A stretch of 64,000 nt of DNA from Stieleria magnilauensis. Lineage in GTDB: Bacteria; Planctomycetota; Planctomycetia; Pirellulales; Pirellulaceae. The notes below the pieces were generated by a model. The model made no database searches and had not been told where the DNA came from. It saw only the letters and a list, made by a program, of their open reading frames with translations. This document shows positions 17,926-31,131 of the stretch, one piece after another (position 1 is the first letter of the stretch; each line of letters starts with the position of its first letter). The position numbers and the translations under genes were made by a program. The stretch is taken from the NCBI GenBank assembly GCA_007753675.1, contig CP036432.1:3322394-3386393 (forward strand), in the 5' to 3' direction.

Positions 17926-18015
17926 ATCAAACAACACTCCGTTTGGTGTCAAAGCAGCGTGCCCGTGGCGTACGCTTCCAGCTTGCGAATCACCCAAGCC
18001 GGATGCTTACCCACT

Positions 18016-18570
18016 TCACACCAACGACCGCGCGTAGCTCAAGACGAACAGCACCATGTGCAGGGGCAACGTGCCGATGGCGGCATAGCGAAAGCGGCGT
18101 CGGGAGAACAGGCCGATGATCGACAAGACCGTCCCGAGCACGGCGACCAACGCACCTCCGGCGGGAAACCACCACGTCCCCAGCGCCGCAAACACCAGCA
18201 CGACGACCGCGGCGGACGAGGCACCCATGGCGGTGTAGAGGAACGGACCGTACTCTCCGTAGGCGGCCTCGCCCGAAAGTGCCAGCTGCTTCACCGGTTC
18301 GGACGGCGTTTCCAGATCCGTCGGATCGACACGGAACGGCGATCCGGTGCGGACCGCCGTCTCCGCAGCAAGGCTTGCCGCAGCCCCATCGACCGCTGCC
18401 GGCTCGACGAGCTTAGCGACAAAGGGGGCGTCCCCGGTTGCCGACGGATCGGTGTTTTCGGTTGGTCCGGGCTGGTCGTTCAAAGGTGAAACGTCGTCGG
18501 TTCGATTCATGGACGATGATACTGGGGTGTCGGCGTTGGAGTTTCCCGAACCGATCTCGCTCGTTGACAC
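18016..18570 (-). CDS. Small membrane protein, unknown
   Basis: 184 residues. The N-terminal 100 residues are polar and low-complexity, rich in Ser, Asp, Pro and Ala. Two hydrophobic segments follow at about 115-160 (SSAAVVVLVFAALGTWWFPA and VAVLGTVLSIIGLFS), then a third at the C-terminus (IGTLPLHMVLFVLSYA). The arrangement resembles DUF4190-like or other small planctomycete membrane proteins with a long cytoplasmic tail. An internal Met at residue 21 is an alternative start. No function can be assigned. It is divergent from the PVC-type haem gene. Confidence 0.7.
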   Translation of the reverse strand: MSTSEIGSGNSNADTPVSSSMNRTDDVSPLNDQPGPTENTDPSATGDAPFVAKLVEPAAVDGAAASLAAETAVRTGSPFRVDPTDLETPSEPVKQLALSGEAAYGEYGPFLYTAMGASSAAVVVLVFAALGTWWFPAGGALVAVLGTVLSIIGLFSRRRFRYAAIGTLPLHMVLFVLSYARSLV

Positions 18571-18701
18571 AGGAAAGCAACTATTCTAATGGATCTTCCC
18601 GGCGGGCAGATAGCCATTGAGTTGACGTATTGAATGATGTGTCGATATTAGGTTTGTCGTGCCCCTCCGCAACCGTTTCGTTTCTACCCGATCTAGATTT
18701 C

Positions 18702-21700
18702 ATGACATTCCAGCTTTGCAGTTCCTTGTGGTGCCGCCAGACGGTTCGAAACGGGCTTGGCGGAATCCATTCGTTCCGATCACGTTTGGGCGTGATCGCG
18801 GTGCTGGCCGGAGTGGTCTGGCTGATCGGAATGGGCTCACCAACCGGGCTGGGAATCAGGACTGTTGGGGCGGCGGACGTTGAAACGGCCCGGCCGTTGC
18901 CACCGGAGATTGCCAAGGCGTCGCAAGAGCCGGTCGAAGCGATGTCCGCCATCCGGATCCCCGAGGGCTGGACGATCAGCGTCTGGGCGGCCGAACCCGA
19001 TGTCGCCAACGTCGTGGCGTTTGACATCGATCGACAGGGACACCTCTATGCGTGCGAGACCTTTCGACAGAATCGTGGCGTGACCGACAATCGCGGCCAC
19101 GACCAGCAATGGCTGATGGCCGATCTGGCGTCCAAGACGGTCCAAGATCGCATCGATTATCACAAGCGACTGCTGGGGGAGGCCGCGGTGACCTACACCC
19201 AGCACGACGACCGGATTCGACGGTTGTCCGATACCGACGGTGACGGCGTGGCCGACAAGAGCGTGGTGCTGGCCAGCGGATTTCATCAATTGGAAGAAGG
19301 CACCGGTGCCGGCGTGCTGGCCGTCGACGGCGCTGTCTACTACACCTGCATCCCCAAGCTTTGGAAATTGGTCGACCAGGACGGTGACGGCAAGGCCGAT
19401 GAACGCGTCGTGCTGTCGGACGGGTATGGAGTCCGGGTCGCGTTTCGCGGCCACGACCTGCATGGACTCGTTCGCGGCTACGACGGACGGCTGTACTTCA
19501 CGATCGGAGACCGCGGCTACCATCTGCGGACGGCCGAGGGCGAGGTCTTGTCCGACCCGGCCAGCGGCGCCGTGTTTCGCTGCGAGTTGGACGGCACCGG
19601 ACTGGAAGTGTTCGCCCGTGGGTTGCGAAACCCGCAGGAACTCGCGTTCAACGATCGCGGCGATTGGTTTACCGTCGACAACAACAGCGACAGCGGCGAC
19701 CAAGCCCGCATCGTGCACGTCTTGCAAGACGGTGACACCGGCTGGCGGATGTATTACCAGTACCTCAGCGACCGCGGTCCCTTCAATCGCGAGAAAATCT
19801 GGGAACCGGCCAACCCCGACCAACCCGCGTCGATCATCCCCCCGGTGGCCAATTTCACCGACGGACCGAGCGGTCTGGCGTACTACCCCGGCACCGGATT
19901 CGGCGACCACCTCGACGACACGTTCCTGATCTGCGATTTCCGTGGCGGCCCGAGCAACAGCGGCATTCGTTCCTTCAACGTCGAACCGGCCGGCGCGACG
20001 TACAAACTGGTCGCCGATGATCAGCCGATTTGGACGTGCCTGGCCACCGACGTCGCGTTCGGCCCCGATGGGGCGCTGTACGTCAGCGACTGGGTCGACG
20101 GGTGGGACGGTCTGGGCAAAGCTCGCATCTATCGCATCAGTGACCCCGAACACGCTGACGATCCCGTTGTCGCGGAAGTGAAGCAGCGACTTGCCGGCGA
20201 CTGGACCGCCTTGTCACCGCAAACCCTGGCCGATTGGATCGGACATGCCGATCGACGGATTCGGCTGGAAAGCCAATGGGAACTTGCCTCCCGCGGCGAG
20301 ACCGACACGCTGGCCGCGATCGCCGCTGATCCAGATGCAACCTCCAAGGCACGTTTACACGCGGCGTGGGGGCTGGGCCAAATCGCGCGTCAAAGCGGGT
20401 CGGGTGACGAACCCGATGCGATCGCCAAGCGAACCTTGATCGAATTGATCGCGGGCGCCGACGCAGACCTGTGTGTCGCAGCGTTGGCGATCGTCGGCGA
20501 ACAGGGTTGGACCGATGCTTCCCAACCCGCTCAAACGGCGCTCAAAAGCGAGCACCCACGGGTGCGGTACGCGGCAATCGACGCGCTCAGTCGGCTGAAG
20601 GACGCTACGGCGATCGAAGCGGTCCTGGCCAAGGCGGCAACCACCGACGCCAACGATCCGGCGATCCGCCACGCCGCGTCGATGTATTTGGTGCGGGCCG
20701 TCAAAGCGGACCGGATTGCCGCCCTGGCCAAGCACCCCAATGCCAAGGTACGGCTGTTGGGGGCGATCGCACTAGGAAGATTGTCTAGCGGTTCGGTCGC
20801 AAAATTCCTGCACGATGAGGATCCCCGCGTGGTGCTGGAGGCCGCACGAGCGATCCATGACAAACCGATCGAATTTGCAACCGCCGCGCTGGCGGATTTG
20901 ATCCAACAGCCACTGGATTCCGAAGCGTTGGCGAGACGCGTGCTGAACGCGAACTACCGAATCGGCAGCGCCGAAGCGGCCAACGCGATCGCAACCTACG
21001 CGACCCATTCCGAAGCGAGTGAAGCGATGCGGATCGAAGCGATCGAGATGCTGGGCAATTGGAGCGCGCCGGGGCCGCTGGACCGAGTCCTGGGTGACTA
21101 CCGCCCGTTGGATCAACGCGACGCCGCCTTGGCCGTCGCCGCCCTGGAACCGCAAATCGATCTGTTGATGGTCGCACCAGAAAACGTGCGACTGCGAACG
21201 ATCGAAGTGGCCGCGTCACTGGGAATTAAAAAAATCGCAGGCGCGCTGGTCGAGCAAGTCGCCGAATCCAGTCGCAGTTCCGACGCGCGTGCACGGGCAC
21301 TGCTGGCACTGGCGCGTCTGGACGCGACCAGCGCCGTTCGGCTGGCCGAATCGATTCCCGTCGATAACGCGCGTGGCCCGTTGGGTCTGGCCAATCTGTC
21401 CGTGTTGGCCGATCACGCGGCCGAAAAATCGATCGATCGATTCGTCGCGTCCACTGCCAATGCCGACACCCGAATGCGGCAAAAGGCATGGGATATCCTG
21501 GCCGAACTAAAGCATCCCAAGGCGGACGCTGCGATCCGCCAGGCCGTCGACCAATACCTCGACGGCAGCCTGGATGCCCGCGTGCAATTGAACGTGATCG
21601 AAGCGGCAAAGGGCCGACTGGATGATGCACAACAAAAGCGGTTGGACGAGTACCGAACGGAATTGGCCCAAACGCAACCGCTCGGCAAATGGCTGGATTC

Positions 21701-22157
21701 TCTTTCCGGAGGCGATCCCGAGCAGGGCGCCACACTGTTCTTTGGAAAAACCGAACTCTCCTGTGTCCGCTGTCACAAAGTCGATCGCGCCGGCGGTGAG
21801 GTAGGCCCCAATCTAACCGTGATCGGGAAAGAGCGTGACGCCCGTTACCTGCTCGAATCGATCTGTCTGCCCGATGCGAAGATCGCCAAGGGATTCGAAA
21901 CGGCGGTCATCGTGGATATTGACGGTCGTGTCCACAGCGGCATTGTGAAATCCGAAACCGACGAGGTCGTCGAACTGATCCTTGCCGACGGCAGCCAACA
22001 ACGGATCTTGCAAGATGACATCGAAGTGCGGCGGAAAGGCAACTCATCGATGCCCGCCGACCTGACCAAACACATGACACCGAGAGAATTGCGTGACCTG
22101 GTCGCGTACTTGGCCAGCTTGCAAGTCGATCCGAGAGCGGCCACGGACGTGGAGTGA
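18702..22157 (+). CDS. PVC-type haem-binding CxxCH protein with HEAT-like repeats
   Basis: 1151 residues from the ATG at 18702; an ATG at 18630 would add 24 residues that do not look like part of a signal peptide. A hydrophobic export segment lies near residues 30-48. The first 500 residues form the PVC-type membrane-bound dehydrogenase or glucose-dehydrogenase-like propeller (FDIDRQGHLYACETFRQNRG, FRGHDLHGLVRGYDGRLYF). About 500-950 is Ala/Leu-rich with HEAT-like repeats (RVRYAAIDALSRL, KVRLLGAIALGRL). A C-terminal c-type haem domain carries CVRCH at about 1021, followed by VGPNLTVIGKERD and ICLPDAKIAKGFE. It is probably a periplasmic electron-transferring dehydrogenase; the substrate is unknown. 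Confidence 0.93.
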   Translation: MTFQLCSSLWCRQTVRNGLGGIHSFRSRLGVIAVLAGVVWLIGMGSPTGLGIRTVGAADVETARPLPPEIAKASQEPVEAMSAIRIPEGWTISVWAAEPDVANVVAFDIDRQGHLYACETFRQNRGVTDNRGHDQQWLMADLASKTVQDRIDYHKRLLGEAAVTYTQHDDRIRRLSDTDGDGVADKSVVLASGFHQLEEGTGAGVLAVDGAVYYTCIPKLWKLVDQDGDGKADERVVLSDGYGVRVAFRGHDLHGLVRGYDGRLYFTIGDRGYHLRTAEGEVLSDPASGAVFRCELDGTGLEVFARGLRNPQELAFNDRGDWFTVDNNSDSGDQARIVHVLQDGDTGWRMYYQYLSDRGPFNREKIWEPANPDQPASIIPPVANFTDGPSGLAYYPGTGFGDHLDDTFLICDFRGGPSNSGIRSFNVEPAGATYKLVADDQPIWTCLATDVAFGPDGALYVSDWVDGWDGLGKARIYRISDPEHADDPVVAEVKQRLAGDWTALSPQTLADWIGHADRRIRLESQWELASRGETDTLAAIAADPDATSKARLHAAWGLGQIARQSGSGDEPDAIAKRTLIELIAGADADLCVAALAIVGEQGWTDASQPAQTALKSEHPRVRYAAIDALSRLKDATAIEAVLAKAATTDANDPAIRHAASMYLVRAVKADRIAALAKHPNAKVRLLGAIALGRLSSGSVAKFLHDEDPRVVLEAARAIHDKPIEFATAALADLIQQPLDSEALARRVLNANYRIGSAEAANAIATYATHSEASEAMRIEAIEMLGNWSAPGPLDRVLGDYRPLDQRDAALAVAALEPQIDLLMVAPENVRLRTIEVAASLGIKKIAGALVEQVAESSRSSDARARALLALARLDATSAVRLAESIPVDNARGPLGLANLSVLADHAAEKSIDRFVASTANADTRMRQKAWDILAELKHPKADAAIRQAVDQYLDGSLDARVQLNVIEAAKGRLDDAQQKRLDEYRTELAQTQPLGKWLDSLSGGDPEQGATLFFGKTELSCVRCHKVDRAGGEVGPNLTVIGKERDARYLLESICLPDAKIAKGFETAVIVDIDGRVHSGIVKSETDEVVELILADGSQQRILQDDIEVRRKGNSSMPADLTKHMTPRELRDLVAYLASLQVDPRAATDVE

Positions 22158-22286
22158 AACGTCGCCGGTGATGTGTCACCACCAACGGTCCATGAGCGAG
22201 ATGATTTGCTTCAGCACAACACTGCGAAGCGAAGACAAGCCGAGATGCCCGGACGCTGGCGCGAACCGGCTGATGTCAATTGATAA

Positions 22287-26166
<3,880 letters not shown>

Positions 26167-26186
<20 letters not shown>

Positions 26187-27051
26187 CGGAGTTCTCCAAG
26201 ATCGGACTCCACAATCGACGGATCAAATTCAGTTTTCGCTCCACCGTCCGCGTGGCGCAGCCGAGTTGCTCGGCGATCTCCTCGTTGGTAAACCCATGCA
26301 ACTTCAACGACACGATTCCGCGCAACGTCGCTTCGGAAAGCTGTTCCAAAAACTGCTCGATCGCTTCGTTGGACGCCGCCTGTTCAGCACCGGAGCGTTG
26401 GTTCCTGTCGCGAACCGCGTCGAGCGGATAATCCTCATGCTTTCGCCCCACACGTCGCGAAGCGAATTCAATTCGCGAGGAACTCGGGTTGGCCCCGTCG
26501 CCGAGCGATAACCCGTCGCCGAGCGATAACCCGTCGCCGAGCGATAACCCGTCGCCGAGCGCTAATCGGTTGCGTCCGCCCGCCAGCGGGCCCGACCGGG
26601 ACACACCGGGGTTTGACGAACCCGTTTGGGGCTCCAGGCGATCCAACCGGTTTGACTTGAGCGAGGCGCCGTTTGCCGACTCGCCGGCCTGGGGTTCTGC
26701 GGGACGACGTCCGCCTTCACCGCCGCGGCACAACGCGTTGTCGTAGCGGACCGAGTCGATCGCTTTGTTTCGTGTCAGTCGCGCCAAGATCGCCCAAGCC
26801 TGTCCGCCGGTGACGAGCGCGTCCAACTGGCCCGTTTCGATCCGGTCGAAAAAACTACGGAAGGCGCTTTGGGCAACATCTTCCTCATCGGCCAAACCGC
26901 CGCCGGTGGTCAGCCGAGTTCGCGCGACACGCTCGACCTGGCCACGGTAACAACGATACAGCTTTGCCGCGGCGGCCTGGCGTTCTTCATCGGTTCCCGC
27001 CTGACGAAGCTGATTCAAGATCAGGGTGATTGAGCTTTCAGACATAAGCAT
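26167..27051 (-). CDS. ECF-type sigma factor with repeat-expanded linker
   Basis: 294 residues from ATG 27051; an ATG at 27045 is equally possible. A sigma region 2-like segment lies at about 20-105 (DEEDVAQSAFRSFFDRIETG, ILARLTRNKAIDSVR). A sigma region 4 helix-turn-helix lies near the C-terminus (LHGFTNEEIAEQLGCATRTV). The linker between them is about 110 residues, far longer than usual, and contains four 6-residue repeats LGDGLS encoded by an 18-bp tandem repeat. The kinase gene starts before this gene stops. Planctomycete ECF families are often paired with Ser/Thr kinases in place of classic anti-sigma factors, so the kinase is the likely regulator (inference from family knowledge). Confidence 0.9.
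26495..26566. repeat. 18-bp in-frame tandem repeat, four copies
   Basis: CCGTCGCCGAGCGATAAC occurs at 26495, 26513 and 26531, with a variant at 26549. It lies in the linker between sigma regions 2 and 4 and encodes LGDGLS units. Confidence 0.95.
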
Positions 27052-27142
27052 TGAGGCGGGGAGGGGGTGAAAAGCAACGTCTCAAAACGTCGAGCCGCCT
27101 ATCTCCATCTGCTCACAGTCTGACATATCTTGGACTGTTTTG

Positions 27143-27931
27143 TCAAAGTTGTTCTCCGACATTTGAGCGATTACTCGCCCCCCCAACGAGATCCTCGAAG
27201 GGCTGCCAGTTGACCGTCGCCTGCGAAGCCTCGCCCGTCACGGCGACCGCAGCGGAGGCGATGTACCCTTCTCTTGGTGAAGAGCATACAAAACTCCACT
27301 GCTTTTCCATGTCCAATCCCGGTGTCAGGAAACGAATCACAGGTCGCTCCGATTCGATTTGATCAAACGCGAAATCGGCCAGGGGCGTGTGCAACCCCGT
27401 CCCGATGGCTTTGATGAAGGCTTCTTTGAGAGTCCAGATCCGCAGAAAGAAGTATTGCTGCAACTCGCTCGGCTGGCGACGCAAGAACTGCACTTCCGGC
27501 TCGGCAAAGTACCGTTCGGCCAGTTCGGTCGAAGTGCGACGGTGAATCGATTCCACATCCACGCCGACCAAATCGACCTGCGGATCGGCGACGCCGCATA
27601 AAACCAACCCGTCGGTGTGCGCGATATTGAACGGCTGAATCGCTTCATCGGGCATCACGACTTGCGGTTTGCCGTGTTGGCCCATGCCGAAACGAATCTC
27701 CTGGGGCGCCACGTTGCGGGCTGCCAGCAGACGGCGCGCCATGGCGCGACCGACGACATGTTGATTGCGAGTGGTGGTGCGTTGGAAACGATCGGCGTGG
27801 ATCAGTTCATCCTGGGCCAGCCAACGTTCACAGCGGCGTTCAAATTCGCCCCGCTGGTCGGTCGACGTCGCCGCATGCCAAACACGCAGGTGGCAGGGTC
27901 GCGACTGTGCCTCAGAGGTCTCGGGGTGCAT
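27143..27931 (-). CDS. 4'-phosphopantetheinyl transferase, Sfp type
   Basis: 262 residues from the ATG at 27931, placed 5 nt after the folC stop; the open frame runs further upstream but that part is the shadow of folC. The hallmark motifs are present: VGVDVESI (Mg-binding Asp) and FLRIWTLKEAFIKAIGTGL (the WxxKEAxxK motif). The length is typical of Sfp/Gsp transferases (220-260). It should transfer phosphopantetheine from CoA to a carrier-protein serine, activating acyl or peptidyl carrier proteins in the cytoplasm. No polyketide or peptide synthetase lies in the window, so the target carrier is elsewhere. It is likely in one operon with folC. Confidence 0.93.
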   Translation of the reverse strand: MHPETSEAQSRPCHLRVWHAATSTDQRGEFERRCERWLAQDELIHADRFQRTTTRNQHVVGRAMARRLLAARNVAPQEIRFGMGQHGKPQVVMPDEAIQPFNIAHTDGLVLCGVADPQVDLVGVDVESIHRRTSTELAERYFAEPEVQFLRRQPSELQQYFFLRIWTLKEAFIKAIGTGLHTPLADFAFDQIESERPVIRFLTPGLDMEKQWSFVCSSPREGYIASAAVAVTGEASQATVNWQPFEDLVGGASNRSNVGEQL

Positions 27932-27936
27932 GGTGA

Positions 27937-29865
27937 TCACGACGCCTGGTCGGTGGGATCCGCCGCCACGCAGCGATTGTCGCTTCGCCGCAGATCGGAC
28001 AGCGATAACAGTCGCGGACGCAGTTCGCCGGCCAGAAAAAAGGACCCGCAGATGATCAACGTTCCGCCACCTGCCGACCCGATGCCCACATCGAGTGCGA
28101 GCTGTGGATCCTCGACACAGCGAATCTTCACGTCTCGGTCCCGTCCGCTTTGCAGCGTGTCGCCGAGTGGGGCGAACGCGTCGACCAACTGATCGGCCGA
28201 CACCGCGCGTGGATTGGTCGTGTAGCGGGTGCAGATGATTTCGTCGGCAATCTTGCCGAGTTCCGCGGCCATCAACGAGACGTCCTTGTCTCGACTGGTT
28301 GCGAAGATCACGACGAGGGGGCGGCTGTACTGCCCGGTTGAATTCAAATCGCAGTGACCAAGAGGCGGCTCGATCATGCGGCGGTTGATCGTTTGGCACA
28401 AGGCCAGGATCGAATCGTGATTGTGTGCGGTGTCCAGCACCACTTGGATGGGGGCCGATTCGAGGGGCGATTGCGGCTGCAACCAAAACCGCTCCAATCG
28501 CCCCATGCAGCGGACGCTTTGCAGCCCCGCGGCGATCTGTTGGTCGCTGACGGACAATCTCTTGGCGACGTGCGGGCCCTTGGCGACGTGAGGGCCCTTT
28601 GCGACGTGGTGGCTGTTCAACAGCCGGATGATCGAGATGGCGATGGCCGCGTTGTGAACCTGGTGTGCCCCATCGAGCGCGAGGAACAGCGGCAAACCGT
28701 CGGTCGATTCCCCCGCGGCCAGATCCCGAGAGGCCAGATCACGAGAGGCCAGATCGGCGGCGGAGGCGTGGTAGACGAATTGACTGCCGACGGCCAGTTG
28801 CGGGCCGATGCGAACGTCAAAGTCCAGGCCTTTTTCAAACAGCACGCTGCCGCCGCGCCGGGCGGCCCGGCGGATCGCCGCCTGCGCCTCCGGTTGAACC
28901 GCCCCGGAGACGACCGGCACGCCGCCTTTGATGATCCCGGCTTTCTCGGCCGCAATTTCCCCGATCGAGTCTCCCAGGACGCGTTGATGGTCCAGGCCGA
29001 TCGAGGTGATCGCCGCAACGGTGCTGGCACAGACATTGGTGCTATCGAGGCGGCCGCCGAGGCCGACTTCTAAGACAATCACGTCGCAATCGTTGTGGTC
29101 GAAGTGCAGCACCGCCATCGCCGTGGTCAATTCGAAAAACGACACCGGGTTGCCCGATGCATCGAGCGGATCGACCACGGGGGCAACCCGTTGGACCAAC
29201 TCGATCAGGTCCTGGTGGCTGCAAGGCACCCCATCGATGCGAAAACGTTCTTCCAGATCGGTCAGGTGGGGCGACGTGTACAGGCCGACGCGATAGCCGG
29301 CGGCGGTCAGAATCTGGCTGACCATGGTCGCGGTGGACCCTTTGCCCTTGGTGCCGGCCAAATGAATCAGGGGGACTTTGGGGCCGCGATCGCCTTGCCG
29401 GCCGGACGGCTGGTGATCTCCGCCTTCGCCGCGGGGTCGGCGGTGGAGGTAGCCGCCGAGTCCGAGCTGTTGAAACAGTTCTTCGGTGCGTTCGAGCCGA
29501 AAAAGATGGTCATTTCGGCTGCCAGCGGTTCGTTCGTAATCGATCCGGTCATAGAGGTACGCGACGGCCTGCTGGTAGTCCGATCGGCGACTTGGCGGTT
29601 CGACGTTGCGCGGATCAAGCACGAAGTGGTCTGGAGCAAGGGGAATTTGGCGTTGGGGCGCGGGCGCTGGCGGCCTGTCGGTTTCAGCCCGCAGGCGGAA
29701 GCCAAGGGTCTGCGCCGCGCCCTCGGTTACACGTCGGGCCAGCGCTACCGCGTTGAATTCGGAATATCGACACAATCGACAGGCTGCTTGCCGAGCCGCC
29801 TCTCGCTTCGCCCGCGGGCGCCGCGGTATTGTGCCAAGGCCGGTACCGCCTTGGCAACGACGCAT
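27937..29865 (-). CDS. folC: Folylpolyglutamate/dihydrofolate synthase family ligase (FolC)
   Basis: 642 residues if started at ATG 29865. FolC proteins are near 430, and the family similarity begins at about residue 97 (YQQAVAYLYDRIDYERTAGS), so a GTG at 29622 may be the true start. The ATP-binding P-loop is HLAGTKGKGSTATMVSQIL, followed by GLYTSPHL, the ELTTAMAVLHF segment, EVGLGGRLDSTN and IGLDHQRVLG, all FolC/Mur ligase hallmarks. It adds glutamate to folates. Extra length also comes from inserted low-complexity and repeat segments (HVAKGP three times, DLASR twice). Its stop is followed 5 nt later by the phosphopantetheinyl transferase start. Confidence 0.9.
   Translation of the reverse strand: MRRCQGGTGLGTIPRRPRAKREAARQAACRLCRYSEFNAVALARRVTEGAAQTLGFRLRAETDRPPAPAPQRQIPLAPDHFVLDPRNVEPPSRRSDYQQAVAYLYDRIDYERTAGSRNDHLFRLERTEELFQQLGLGGYLHRRPRGEGGDHQPSGRQGDRGPKVPLIHLAGTKGKGSTATMVSQILTAAGYRVGLYTSPHLTDLEERFRIDGVPCSHQDLIELVQRVAPVVDPLDASGNPVSFFELTTAMAVLHFDHNDCDVIVLEVGLGGRLDSTNVCASTVAAITSIGLDHQRVLGDSIGEIAAEKAGIIKGGVPVVSGAVQPEAQAAIRRAARRGGSVLFEKGLDFDVRIGPQLAVGSQFVYHASAADLASRDLASRDLAAGESTDGLPLFLALDGAHQVHNAAIAISIIRLLNSHHVAKGPHVAKGPHVAKRLSVSDQQIAAGLQSVRCMGRLERFWLQPQSPLESAPIQVVLDTAHNHDSILALCQTINRRMIEPPLGHCDLNSTGQYSRPLVVIFATSRDKDVSLMAAELGKIADEIICTRYTTNPRAVSADQLVDAFAPLGDTLQSGRDRDVKIRCVEDPQLALDVGIGSAGGGTLIICGSFFLAGELRPRLLSLSDLRRSDNRCVAADPTDQAS
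28561..28614. repeat. 18-bp in-frame tandem repeat in folC
   Basis: Three units of CTTGGCGACGTGMGGGCC, the last diverged, encode HVAKGP repeats. A second array at about 28716-28757 has units of about 15 bp (GAGGCCAGATCMC) encoding DLASR. Confidence 0.9.
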
Positions 29866-30027
29866 CGTGGCGAAGACTTATAAAAAGAGTCTGGCGGAAA
29901 AAGTCCGAACCGCCGGTAGCAATCTCGCGTAGCGTAACCAACCCTCAATATTCCGGCTGGATTTTTAGACAGGGCCGACTGTTTCTGCCTTATCAGCCCA
30001 CCCTTTTGCCCTTTTCTACGGAAGCCT

Positions 30028-31131
30028 TTGTTCGTGGATACCGATTCAACCGCCGTCGCGGACTCCGCCGACGAAAACACCCCCGCCGGCGCCGCTCCGG
30101 TCGCCGCCCGCTCCACTGCGACGGGCAGTGATGTCGTCATCGAAACCCGCAACCTGAGCAAGATTTACAAGGATTTCTGGGGCCGAAAGAAAGTCCACGC
30201 ATTGAAATCCTTGGACATCGAAGTCCGCAAGGGCGAGATCTTCGGTCTGCTCGGCCCCAACGGCTCGGGCAAGTCGACCACGATCAAATTGATCTTGGGC
30301 TTGCTGTTCCCCACCAGCGGACGTGTTCTGGTGTTTGACAAAGACGCCACCGAAACCAAAAAGAACGAGCAGATCGGCTACCTTCCCGAAGAATCCTATC
30401 TGTATCAGTTCCTCAACGCCGAAGAGACCCTGGACTTTTACGGACGCCTGTTCGACATGTCCGGGCGACAGCGAAAACAACGCGTCGAGGAACTGCTGAC
30501 GCTGGTCGGGTTGCAAGGCGCCCGCCACCGCCAACTGCGTGAATACAGTAAAGGGATGCGGCGCCGCGTCGGCTTGGCCCAGGCGCTGATCAACGACCCC
30601 GACCTGATCCTGTTGGACGAGCCCACCACCGGCTTGGACCCGATCGGGATCCGCGAGATGAAGGACCTGATCTTGGCCCTTCGCGATCAAGGAAAAACCA
30701 TTCTGCTGTGCAGCCACCAACTCGGTGACGTGCAGGACGTCTGTGATCGTGTCGCCATCTTGCACCAGGGCGAACTGAAAGAACTCGGACGCGTGACCGA
30801 CCTGCTGAAGGTCCAAGACGTGACCGAAGTCCACGCCAGTGGGCTCAGCGAAGAGGCCAAGAACGAAATTCGCGAGGTCATCGCGCGGCACGGTGCGGAC
30901 CTGAAATCGATGGACAACCCGACCGCGACGATGGAGGACTTGTTCCTCAACATCGTCCGCGAAAGCGAAGCCCGACCCGGCGCTCGTCGCGTCTCGGCCA
31001 CCGCCAGCGACGAACCGGCCGCCGATGAGCCGGCCGCCGATGAGCCGGCCGCCGATGAGCCGGCCGCCGATGAGCCGGCCGCCGACGCCTCCGCCGCCGA
31101 TGGATCGCAAGCGGGGAGTGACAAATCATGA
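30028..31131 (+). CDS. ABC transporter ATP-binding protein (ABC-2/NatA-like)
   Basis: 367 residues. The start is a TTG at 30028 with GGAAG upstream, or a GTG at 30034; no ATG fits. The ATPase domain runs from about 37 to 270: Walker [17 protein letters not shown]-loop IGYLPEES, signature [15 protein letters not shown], Walker [13 protein letters not shown] and H-loop [10 protein letters not shown]-terminal tail of about 50 residues holds a 15-bp-unit repeat (ADEPA). The stop overlaps the permease ATG by 4 nt. It energises the membrane transporter encoded by the next gene. Substrate unknown; the family exports ions, drugs or supports cell-surface processes. Confidence 0.95.
   Translation: MFVDTDSTAVADSADENTPAGAAPVAARSTATGSDVVIETRNLSKIYKDFWGRKKVHALKSLDIEVRKGEIFGLLGPNGSGKSTTIKLILGLLFPTSGRVLVFDKDATETKKNEQIGYLPEESYLYQFLNAEETLDFYGRLFDMSGRQRKQRVEELLTLVGLQGARHRQLREYSKGMRRRVGLAQALINDPDLILLDEPTTGLDPIGIREMKDLILALRDQGKTILLCSHQLGDVQDVCDRVAILHQGELKELGRVTDLLKVQDVTEVHASGLSEEAKNEIREVIARHGADLKSMDNPTATMEDLFLNIVRESEARPGARRVSATASDEPAADEPAADEPAADEPAADEPAADASAADGSQAGSDKS
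31006..31080. repeat. 15-bp in-frame tandem repeat, about five copies
   Basis: GCCGATGAGCCGGCC is repeated exactly four times at 31021-31080, after a diverged first unit at 31006. It encodes ADEPA in the acidic tail of the ABC ATPase. Confidence 0.95.

Noticed and set aside
17872..18489. A 205-residue plus-strand frame
   Set aside because: It lies antisense to the small membrane protein at 18016-18570, which has clear hydrophobic segments. The plus frame is Arg-rich and begins in a repeat.
27052..27142. A sigma-70 promoter (TTGACA) before the first sigma-factor gene
   Set aside because: TTGACA is present on the minus strand, but no -10 box of acceptable sequence lies 16-18 nt further on.
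27932..28486. N-terminal extension of the phosphopantetheinyl transferase frame to 447 residues
   Set aside because: The extension lies inside folC in another frame and has shadow-like Arg-rich composition. The ATG at 27931 directly after the folC stop is a better start.
30046..31110. A 354-residue minus-strand frame opposite the ABC ATPase
   Set aside because: The plus strand has all ABC ATPase motifs. The minus frame ends in a mirrored repeat (GGRLI) and is a shadow.
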